Source: Saccoglossus kowalevskii
Taxonomy: Eukaryota > Hemichordata > Enteropneusta > Harrimaniidae
Length of the DNA stretch: 21,523 bases
Direction of reading: 5' to 3'
Assembly: GCF_000003605.2 (NCBI RefSeq)
Contig: NW_003124895.1
Location: forward strand, 783,032-804,554
In this document: positions 1 through 10,500 of the stretch, piece by piece
How positions within the stretch are numbered: the first letter of the stretch is position 1
How the letters are laid out: every line of letters begins with the position of its first letter
The notes under the pieces: generated by a model
Seen by the model: only the letters and a program-made list of their open reading frames with translations
Told to the model about the DNA's origin: nothing
The model's database searches: none
Made by a program: the position numbers and the translations under genes

Positions 1-29
1 GCGATAACAATGCCACTCGCACTGTGCAC

Positions 30-97
30 ATTTTAGCACTAGATCTAGTGCCATTTTAGCACTAGATCTAGTGCCATTTTAGCACTAGATCTAGTAC
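30..97. repeat. Tandem array of a perfect palindrome, 23-bp unit, about 3 copies
   Basis: The unit is ATTTTAGC, then ACTAGATCTAGT, then GCC; copies start at 30, 53 and 76. Its core GCACTAGATCTAGTGC is a perfect 16-bp palindrome. The third copy ends in AC instead of GC. The word GCCACTCGCACT flanks the array at 12-23 and again at 125-136, so the array sits inside a larger direct repeat. Confidence 0.95.
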
Positions 98-632
98 TTT
101 TTCGGATTAGTGCTACTAGCACTAGCCACTCGCACTACGCCCATTTCGACACATTTACATACATGAAATGGTACATAAATTGTGGAAATATAGTAGTAAG
201 ACCAAAAAGTCAGATGGCTGTCAATCGGCCATCCTTGACCAGATTTTGAAACAAATTGTCATGGACATGCATCCTAACATGTATAAAGTACATGTATGTG
301 CCAAATTTGAATGAAAACTGACAGAGCACATCCAAGATACCGCATAAAATAAACAAAAACAAGATGCCAGTCAACCATCTTTGATTCAATTGCGAAATAA
401 ATTGTCATGGACTTGTATCCTAACATGTATAATCTATGTACCAAGTTTGAATGACAACTGACAAAGCATGTCCAAAATACAACATTTTCAAAAAACAAGA
501 TGGCTGCCAGTCGGCCATTTTGAATTGAATCGCTAAACCACTGCATGTGCATATGTCCCACATAAAGTACTAAGCACATGCATATAATGAACTAAATCGG
601 TACAAGGGATTCTGAGATATGACTCCAGACGG

Positions 633-701
633 ACACATGGACGCACATACGGACACATGGACGCACATACGCACGCACGGACGGACAGACGGACGGACGG
701 A
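633..701. repeat. GGAC-rich short tandem repeats
   Basis: Decayed repeats of the type ACGGACACATGG and ACGCACATACGG shift into ACGGACGG repeats, immediately before the terminal hairpin of the composite element. Confidence 0.85.
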
Positions 702-735
702 GTCCCCGTTTTCGGACTTCGTCCGAACGGGGACT
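702..735. repeat. Terminal hairpin of composite repeat copy 1
   Basis: A near-perfect stem-loop: AGTCCCCGTT plus CGGAC on the left arm pairs with GTCCG plus AACGGGGACT on the right, with two unpaired T and a TTC loop. The sequence right after the stem is AAAAAA. Confidence 0.9.
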
Positions 736-975
736 AAAAAATGGAGTCACTTTCTCCACCATTAGCTACGAATAACTTAAACTACCGGTACTAGTTATTC
801 TGTGGAAATTCTAATTAAACATCAGCAAAGCATTTATGTTACAAGGTAGCACATTTAACTTTTCAATTTTAAACAAATTTGGGATTTTTTATTTCTTTTC
901 ATTTGTAAAGTGGCTAAAGCAGTTTGAAATTGGCAAATAAAAAATGTTAGTGGTATTAGCCAACATGACTAAAAC

Positions 976-1186
976 TACTGTAATATATTTTATTTTTGCT
1001 GGAATAAATTTTCACTGAAAAGACTTTTGGGTGTTTTGTATGGAATTTATTTTCATTGACTTCTGACGGGTTAAAAGTAAAATATAGGAAAAAAGGTATA
1101 TTTGCTGGATTTTATTTTCACTGAATTATTCCTTTGGCGAAAATGGCGGGAATTAATTCCAGGTGAAAATAACTTATTTTACAATA
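976..1186. mobile_element. MITE-like element with TACTGTAA-type ends
   Basis: The left end (TACTGTAATATATTTTATTT, then GCTGGAATAAATTTTC) is the imperfect reverse complement of the right end (GGGAATTAATTCC, GGTGAAAATAA, TTATTTTACAATA). It shares end sequence with 11427-11586. The interior is AT-rich with further GCTGG..TTTATTTTCAC words. No ORF. Confidence 0.75.
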
Positions 1187-1333
1187 TTTCATCCTTAACG
1201 TGAATCAAGAAATTTGTGAAAAGCTCCTTTTCACCTTGAACACCACAGAAGTACACTGCTATTACTGAACTGAAAATGAGCAATCAGTATATAATGCATG
1301 AACTAAAATGATGCAATCAAACAGAATACTCAC

Positions 1334-1581
1334 CAGTGTGTTTCAGAGATTTACATGACAACTCCAAGACTTGCTGAAGCTCCATGTCCTCAGCGCAAGG
1401 CTGACTCATATTTATATTCTCTTCCTGGTCTGTACCTTCACTTTCTTGGACATCACTTTCTTTGTCTTCCATTCTAGCAACCAGTCTCGCAAGTTTAGGG
1501 GAGTTTATTAGTTGTCGATGATGGGCAGGAAGTTGCAGCTTCAAACTTGTAGCTAAGTTTTCTTCAGTAACCCCTTCAAGT
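1334..1581 (-). CDS. ANKIB1: ANKIB1-like exon P: third UIM-like motif, last exon seen
   Basis: Residues 682 (split Gly) to 764, plus one base. The acceptor is ttcatcaag|ACTTGA with a good pyrimidine tract; the donor is CTG|GTGAGT. It encodes [20 protein letters not shown], then an acidic run (DQEENIN), then [18 protein letters not shown]. That last piece fits a UIM with Val753 in the Ala slot and Ser757. Reading past the donor meets a stop within a few codons, but the strong donor implies at least one more coding exon, outside the window or unrecognised in 1-1333. Confidence 0.9.
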
Positions 1582-4500
1582 CTTGATGAAGGAAACAAAA
1601 GGGCTTATCAACATATACAAGCATGGCTTTTGTCAAGCATGCCACTTAGATCTGTCCATTTACCACATTTGTATTGATCATTTTTTTGTCTTCTCCTTGT
1701 GTTTGCATCACACTGTGAATTGATCAGTTATGGCAGCTCTGTATTTTATTTGCTCAATCGTTGAAAGAAATAATATACATTTTGTTCCAACTCAGGATTA
1801 ACTGGAAAACATGCACAATCATATCAGTACGTTTACATTGTAGATCCCTAATATTTAATTAACACCAAATAAACTGCATGACAAATACAATGTCAATCTA
1901 TGCATGTAATAAACTTGGTTTACTAAGGATGTCCTGTGGTTGAGAGGAACACCATGAATGACATAGGTGTTATTGGTAAAGGATTCACAACCTTTAACCT
2001 GCCAGCCTCAAATACTTTTACTTTCATTTCAATTTGGCTTGACCAAATATAAGTTAAAGACAAAACATTGTTGATATTTTACATAATTCAAACAAAATTT
2101 CAAGCTAGACACCAATTAAATAGAACTTACCCTGTACTCAGTTCTGTTAAAGTGCTCTTGTCTAACTGCTCTGTTTGTTCCATGAGCAGTAGCCGTGACA
2201 TCTCCAGAGCACGTAGTAAATCTATTTGATCATTGTTAATGGTATTTTCCTCTTCACAGTAAGGAGGTGAATCTGTAATTAAAAAATGCCATTCAAGTTG
2301 TCATAGTTCAACCTGTTTAATTCTTTGTTTTTTTGTCAACTTTTGGCACCAACCACGAGATGATTTTGCAGTCTGCTCTTTCCTCATAAAATGTTGATAT
2401 CAACTGTCAAACCTGTTGATCAAAAACTAAAAGCAATATCTGAAACTTGTTATATGATCCAAAATGATGACAAAATTTAGTGAAAATTTTTTAAAATGTG
2501 AAAATATTTGGACTGAATGTTGGGCAGAAAAAATATCTGGGATCCCAAACTTAAACCAATTTTATAAGAATACTTTGGGTTACACCTAATTTCAAGTTTT
2601 GAAAATACAAACTGTTGTATAACTACCTTATTGAATGCAGTAAGGATAAAATGAAAGTGTTTATATGATTGCTTACTTTGCAAAAATTTTATTAAGTAGA
2701 AAAGTCTGACAATCGATTTGTGTATGATCATATGGATCAGTGGTTAAATGCACCAACATGATCACAAAATCATTATTTTACAAACAAAGAACTATCTACT
2801 CACCAGATTCCACTCTAGATAGCCTATCTTGTCTCATACATTTCAGCCCACAGTATTCATGAACGGCACCAGATTTTCGGTTTTTAGCCCTCGGCTTACC
2901 ACAGCCTGGTTTCAAACACACACCTGATAACATACAGCCGAAAGGTTATGAGTATCACCCACAATTTAGTCAGTGCCCTTAGAGATACAAATGGAAGAAG
3001 ATTGTGTGCACACATACATGCACACAGACAGACGGACAAACTGACAGACATAAATCTACATTGGGCAACTACTTACCGGATTCTGCGACATCAGTTAGAG
3101 ACAGTTCATCAAACTCTTTGGATAAGCCTACATTGTGTATAAAGCATTGCAGGAACTTTGTTTTACATATTATATGTGATTATTTTGAGATTACTTATCA
3201 GCACGATGTACATGTATAAATAGATTTGATTTCACATAACTAAGCTAAGCTAACCATTAGATGCAAGTAGTTATTCCTGAAGAAGTTTAATTTAAGACAA
3301 ACAATTGAGTTAGCAAAAATTAAAATAGTATAATGTATTAGTTCTTAGCATTGTTAGCATTGAATTTTATTACAAGGGGCTTCCTTCTGGCCATAAACTT
3401 CCTTAGGATTCATGACAAATCACAGAAAAATACACAAAGTAATGCAGCTGGTGTTTAAAATGTCATTATCATCTGCATATGTTGTCATCATTTGATGCAT
3501 TTTGCATGCTGTACTACTTTCTATGATTTCGTCAAATCAGTTTTATATTCATTGAGATCAAATGCTATTGAGCACACAATCAAATGTTCAGTATTATTAA
3601 TATTATAAAAGTATTAATTTTGGTAAATCTATTAATGTTTGGAATATAATTTTATTTAAATTTATTAATTTAGCAGGAATGAAAATTCTTCAACTCGTTG
3701 CTAGGAAAAAAAAGCTATGTAACACTCAAACAAATTGTTGGAATAGGTTTGTTTATTGCCAAAGAAAGATAGAGCCAAGTGTAATTTGTTTTGTTATGCT
3801 TACTTCATTAGTATTGAGCAAATTAAAGCTTACTCAAAAACCATTTAGTCCAATACAATGACCAGCTATGGAGTGAAATTTAAACTACAAGCAGTGATTT
3901 GCTAAAACAGAATTTGAATTGTGCTACTATAAAGGACTATGAATGCCCTGTGCATCCCAGGATGTCTACATTAGTAAATATCCACAAAAATAATGACACA
4001 CATATTCAAATATCCAAGTTGTGACCCGCTCAATCGAAACCATGTGTACTCACCGACATCAGCTGCCCCTGGAGGCGAAAGGTCATCAGATTCCTCTGAA
4101 TCAAACCCCAGGTATTCATAAAGCAAGGGGATATTGTTATGGCGACCAGTTTTATCCATCATCCAACCGTCGCCGCCTGGTGGCATATCTTGGAGGGAGG
4201 CTGCTATCGCTTGTCGTAAAGCATCACCATCCTACAGAATTAAAACACCATATTATCACCACATTATTGTTCTGGTAAACATTAACTATACAGCTTTGAG
4301 TTAAAAAGTGTTTTGTATACAGAGGTGAGGAGAAGAATAAGTAGAAAACAAAAAAATAATAAATATAGAAAGTCTCAGTTGATACACAGATAAGTTCTGT
4401 TAAAGTTACATCAAGCATCACTGGTGTGATGAGACTTATGTTAAATATTTGATCTTCTGAATATACACAAATTGTGGGAAATAACCAACGATTTTCTTTT

Positions 4501-7500
4501 ACTTCCAGTCGCTGGAATTCAGAGTACAAGTAGAAGTAAATTTGTGTTGATCCACACATTTAAGAATATTATTCAAAAGCATTAACATTTTTGAAAACAC
4601 TTGATCAAACGGGCAGCCAAACATTTGTAAAATCATTGAAATTTAAAGTTTATTAATTATTTCCCACAATTTGTGCAAATTCAACTCATCAAATATTTTG
4701 CTAATATAGTCCTCAGAAAGGAACATTGAAGTATAATACTGTCAGTTAATTTTCCGAATGATCCAAAAAGATGAGAATATAAAAGAATGTGGCTCATACA
4801 TTTTGTACCTCATCATTTTCAAAATTGAAAATGTTCTTCCTTGCAAATTGTTTCCTTCGTAAAAGAGGTGGTGTCTCCTCTGGAGGGATGAGTCCCTTGG
4901 ACACAGCTGACAGAAACTCATGTCGCTTCCTTTGCACAAGCTGTGCTGACTGGATGATTTTATATCTTGGCGTGCGTAAATATGGACGGGCAACCATTTG
5001 CGATAATGTTTCAGTGGCTTCTTCAAGTTCAGTCTGAAAATCAAAGACAACAAATGTTTGTTTAAAGGCAAGTGAATCAGCAGTTGCCTTTTATGATGTG
5101 AAGAATGCCATAATTATCATACAATACACCGTTCCCTCAAGTCATGCTCTCTAGTGATAAAGAGCTTCTATGACAAAATGAAACCGTTGTTCACAGCGTC
5201 TAATTTTGATGTGATACTTGGCCGCTATTTTCATTGATAAGTGAGCTGAGCTTAATTAAATCCATATAAACATGTAAAATAACAATAGAACAATATTTCC
5301 CTACCAAGGTTGTGAACATCAAACCTAGTGAAATTGCACAAAGCATTAAAATTACAAAATTAAATGTCAGTGAAAAGGTTTTAAGGTAAGTGCACATCTA
5401 GGTTCAAGAACAAATAATTCAGGTGCGCCCTCAATGTTCAAGAAGGTATAATACAGATGCACCAACAGATGTCTTCACTATACTCTCATTCCATTGAATA
5501 AATTTCATTGCACTTCATTATTGATTCAATAATAATGAATGAGATGCGGCAGCTTTATTTGGATGGATGAGCAAGAGATGGATGTGGACAGAAAAATGTT
5601 ACATTTTACGTGGGTTGGTACTTGTTGTGATATCTCTGTTATCCCATGCTCACCACCCAGGAATAACCAGATATAAAAACCCTATAATTTTATATTGTGG
5701 GAAATTCTCTAGAAACCTTATCTGAAAGCAATGCAGTACATAGTACAAGGACAGTGTCGGACTATGCTATTATCATTTGAGGTAATTGAACTTGAACACA
5801 TGTGAGCTGCTGACGAGACTGACTAACTTTCTACTGCTTCCCGCTAATCCCTATCTGAATGCCTTGCCCATCTCATCAATTATTGTCACCATAACATTAA
5901 AGACATCTATACTTAGCTATTAAACTAAGGAAAAATATGTATAATTCAGGTGCACCCTCCATGTTCAAGAAAGTAGATTTCAGGTGCGCCCTGTATGTTC
6001 AAAAGGATAAAAATTTAAGTGCGCCCTCTATGCTAAAGCATCTACATCCATCACCTAATAAACCACACAATTCCATCCATTAATTTTATTTTCGGATATT
6101 TGAATATAAACCTACTTGCATAAACTCAAATATAGTTTTAGTTCTTCCATCGTCTTCCAGATAGTAACCATAGGAATAGGAAAATTTCAGTGCTCTTCTG
6201 GCTTTTAAAAGTTCATTGATAGCTTCTTCTATAAATTTTGTTTCACTAGAGGCATTCGCTGTCGAGTAATGAAGAGAATAATGTAACTTATTATAATAAA
6301 TTCAATAACAGTTTTCAATTAATTAATCATATTTCAGTGATGCTTAGCTTGTCAAATCAGAATCAAGTCTGCAGTGACACTTACTTTTCTTCATAACGTG
6401 AATTTTTTTTTTTAAATTTATTTAATGGCACGTGGTGAAGAGTTGGTGCCATGTTGTACAATGCATTGTGGGAAATGTCAGCACCATGTTGTGCCATGTA
6501 TTATGGGATATGTGAGAACCATATTGTGCAACAAGAAATGTGAATTTGAAGACACATTAATTTACCTGAATCTGTCACAGCCTTTGCAAGTATCAACATT
6601 TTCTCTTTCGCTGATCTTATCAGAGGCTGTTCTAATTTATAACTGTTTTCATGGTTTTTAAATCGTGTGTAATAATGTACAAATTTATTTAGCTCTTGCA
6701 TCTTTAGATTCTTTTCTTCAGCCTGCAAGCAAAGAGGTTATTGATTTGTGAGTAAATATCATTCAGTGCATGGCGTAAATATCACAGTATTAACTCGCTG
6801 TGTTTGGCAAACATTTACTGCTGAGAGTATGTGGAAAGTGATTTGGGGTTCAGATTGGGTAACAGGAGTACATGTACATAGGGCGTGCTACATTGACTGG
6901 ACATCCTGGTCTTCATGCCTCCCAAAAAAAGGGGGAAAAAATACTATTACACATTCAAGTTACTATGCATATATGCAATTAAATAACTGAAGTAAGTAAA
7001 TGTGAAATGTTTAAAATGTTATTAAATTAATTCAAACAATAATAATGTATGGCTTTTTAATCTCATATCACTAAGCAAAATTTCAAGATATGAAGATATA
7101 ATTTCATGAAAGAACCCATTTTCTATAATATTTTGGATTCTCATATCTACGAAAAATATTTCCAATATTTTTTTCTCAATTTCGGTGTTATAATGGCATT
7201 AAATTGATAATAATGAAATCAAAAAGAAGATGACATAATTTCAAATAGGTATTTAGTTGCTTAAAGTGGAGGGAGTCGTCGCCTGCACATGCCTCAGAAG
7301 GCCATAGCCTTTGAGTTTTTAGCGTGTGTTGTTATCGTCGTCTGGGACTCAATTCTCGTGTGTGCGCAGGTGACGACCCTCTCGCTTTAAGAATATAGTA
7401 TTCTGATAATCCATATATTTTGAACAGTAACTATAATATAAGTTACAATTAAGGCCAGCTTAATAATCTCACCAACGTACCTCTTTTACCATCCCACCCG

Positions 7501-10500
7501 TCTTCTCATCAGCTTTCTGAACAGCTTCATATCTGTTACAGCGAAAGTAGCCACCTGTTGCCGATCCATGTTTGTTCCACGGCTCTAGACACACCCAGCA
7601 GAAATCATACTTGCACTGAATGGTCAATGATAATCATTAAGACTTGTAAGTAACAAGGCTGCATGGAAATGTTTACAGTTAAAAATAGTGAAAATAAATA
7701 TCCATGTGGGTCCCAGCATTAGTGGGACTTGTATAACTATAAAAGATGAGCAGTAATGGTTGGGCAGCAGAAAATAGCTTAAGTGAAGCTAGTATAGTCT
7801 GCTCCTGAATACTGATGGAGCTAAATAATCATTTTGGCGAGCATGAAATAAAATTACATTTATACAGTCTAATAGGAAAAAACAATTAAATAATAAATAC
7901 AATAAAGTCGGTTGACAATTAAGTTTCAGATGGTAGTTGGGAGAGATTAGAACAAGACACTCCACTTTCTCACAGTACTTGATACATGATAATGATATCA
8001 ATTGGTGAGAATTTTTACATTCTCCTTGTTCAATGATGAGAATTCAAAATCTCACTGCTTTAATGACGATAATATAAATTCTTGGAAATAATTTAAAGTC
8101 TCGCCAATAAATTGATTTATTGTCTCATCAATGATGCAATGAAAATTGAATTTCTCGACATTGAACAGCGAAAATACAAAAAGTCTCTTGATATCAATGA
8201 CAATTATAGTTTCTTGTACTTTTTACCATTAGTGATACTAGGCTTGTTTTCTCTTCAGAATTCTGACATAAAAAACCTGATATATACAGTACTGTTCGCC
8301 AAGGCACAGCCATGAATGATATCTAGATTTCATAATTAAATGCAAACTGTAATGTCTCTACTGGCTTCTACAGTTACTCAGACAGCAAAGTTTGGATCCT
8401 ACCTTGGTACATTTCATATGGTTGCATCCTTCGTTCTTCTGAATGGGTGAGCTGCACTTTGGACAGGGTTTTGAATTAGTGACCAGCCATAGAAAGTTAG
8501 CTGCCGATTCTGAATCCTTGGTTGTGTTGGACACTAACAAAACAAGATATAATTTATATGTGAGCAAATACAAATACAGTTCAAAAGCGAAAATGTTTGG
8601 TCCCAGGAATCAAGTGTTAGTAGCAAGACTCATACAACATAGTGTGATCATTTCTTGTGCATGTACATGCTGTATGACTAATCAAGAATGCCCATGCTGC
8701 ATTGGTTGTTGTACGTCTAATAACTATGGCTGACACATTGCACAGTAATTCATATGAAGCATGTAACATGAAGTGCTGCTGTCAAGTTGAGACATGGTGG
8801 TAAATAAAACACAAAGACAGTAGCAATACATGTTTTGTAATGGTAAAATTACACACATCTCCAGACATGCTGCATATATGTAATGAACACACTATTCTGT
8901 CCTAACTTGTATAAATTATTTATTTTTCATATTATACAGATCAGATAGAATGCATTTACTTACACTCCTCTGGCTTGACCTCAGCTATTTTTTCATGCCA
9001 CTTTTTCAGGTTTTCACAACTACAAGGCTCATGTGCTTCACCAAGACAGTCCCTGTGATAGAAGATAAACAAAATCCTTTTCAATGGCATGCATATACTA
9101 AATGTTAAATCAATGAACCAGTTTAATTTATTCCAGTCATGTAACAAAACTAAACTCTACAGTTCTAAGTCATAGTCATGATCTGGGTTTTATTTGGCCA
9201 AGAAACATCAAGTGATTGTGTTATCTAACGTTTTGAAATTACTGATTTCAACTTTTGTATTCTGAAAAAGTGTAATTTTAGTGAGCATGAATTTTCAAAC
9301 TTTACTAAAGTCAGTCTGAATGTTCTTTTGTTATGTTAGTGTATTTCTTTGGGAGTAATTTATGAAGAACTCACCAACAGAAGAAGTGCCCTTGTCCACA
9401 GTCCACAGATTGTGAAGTCTGAGGACTTGAGAGGTAGTTGGTGGCTGTTCCTCTGACTGGAGTGTCAACCCCCGGATATTTGACAGCTCTGCCACACCCT
9501 GGAGCTGGACACCATTTAATGTGAGGATTACTGTCTACAAATGCCTGAAAAAAAAGATAGATTAAATTACTGACAAATTTAAGACAGTTGAAATTTTTTC
9601 TGGACAGTATGCTTCCCATACAGTTTTATGTCACCCTAACCCATGATGGCAGTTTAACGGCATCCTCCGAACCCATGGTGGCAGTTTCACTGCACCCTCC
9701 TAACCCATGGTGGCAGTTTCACGGCACCTTCCTAACCCATGGTGGCAGTTTCACGGTGCCTTCCTAACCCATGGTGGCAGTTTCACACCCAAAAACACCC
9801 TAAGCCATGGTAGCAGTTTCAAGACACCCTAACCCATGGTAGCAGTTTCCGGCACTCAAATCCATGGTAGCAGTTTCACGGCACCCTAATTCATGGCAGG
9901 AGTTTCATGGAACCATAAGCCATGGTACATGTAGCAGTTTCACGGCACTATAAGCCATAATTTCTCAACTATTGTCATCTCAAATAAAATACAGTAATGT
10001 TTGTAATTTGTTTCTTTCTTTGATTCTAAAACAAATTTGCAAAAGATTGAAGTGAGAATTTTGACGTAAAAATGCACTATAATTACAAAAATGTTAACCT
10101 TAATGTCAAACAGCAGATATCTTCTTGCCATGTCTCTGGACACCAGGTTCTCTATAGTTTCCAATGGCACAAGCTTGGTACAGTCAAACGCTGGGCATCG
10201 GATATTGTGAGCATTGCCCTCTTGAATCTTACCCGTTAAATAACTACAGACAAATTTGTAAGCAGATATAAACAAAGTATGTGACTCACTGGACTGTTCA
10301 GTTGTTTTAAATCGACGTACAAATGATTCCTCTTCTAGTTACATTTTATGTATTAAATGCACCATACATGTGGTTTCTTTTTGAAATTTTAAAATTTTAG
10401 TTTTTATAAAAAGACAAAGTCTGATAGCCAGCCCAGACTGGACTGTTACAGTAGTGATACTGTAACATCATTGCCCTCCAGAGAAATGTTTAAGAGATTC

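Larger units (their letters stand above)
140..737. mobile_element. Composite repeat, copy 1, with internal modules and terminal hairpin
   Basis: It is closely related to 12986-13782. Both carry degenerate modules around AAGATGGCTGCCAGTCGGCC (here near 212, 363 and 500), the same tail from the last module to CACATAAAGTACTA, a run of ACGGACGCAC-type short repeats (here 633-702), and a final hairpin. The hairpin at 702-735 pairs AGTCCCCGTT and CGGAC with GTCCG and AACGGGGACT around a TTC loop. No coding capacity is seen, so it is non-autonomous. The left end is not certain. Confidence 0.85.
1..1333 (-). other. Intron P or 3' region, mostly repeats
   Basis: No coding exon is recognised. From left to right the region holds a palindromic tandem array (30-97), a composite repeat with a terminal hairpin (about 140-735), AT-rich unique DNA, and a MITE-like element (976-1186). 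A short terminal exon could be missed here. Confidence 0.6.

Noticed and set aside
274-579. 101-codon minus-strand ORF, and its relative at 13458-13652
   Set aside because: The two ORFs are similar because both lie in copies of the same composite repeat. There is no sign of a transposase or other mobile-element protein, so they are shadows of repeat DNA.
4021-4278. 85-codon plus-strand ORF
   Set aside because: It is antisense to exon L, whose minus-strand translation and splice sites clearly fit the ligase.
8443-8733. 96-codon plus-strand ORF with many Cys near its end
   Set aside because: Its first part is antisense to the catalytic RING2 exon, and the Cys-rich end is the product of TGT/TGC words in intron F. 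No family pattern.
9631-9960. Repeat array considered as a CRISPR
   Set aside because: The whole unit is repeated with drift, there are no unique spacers of constant size, and it lies in an intron of an animal gene.
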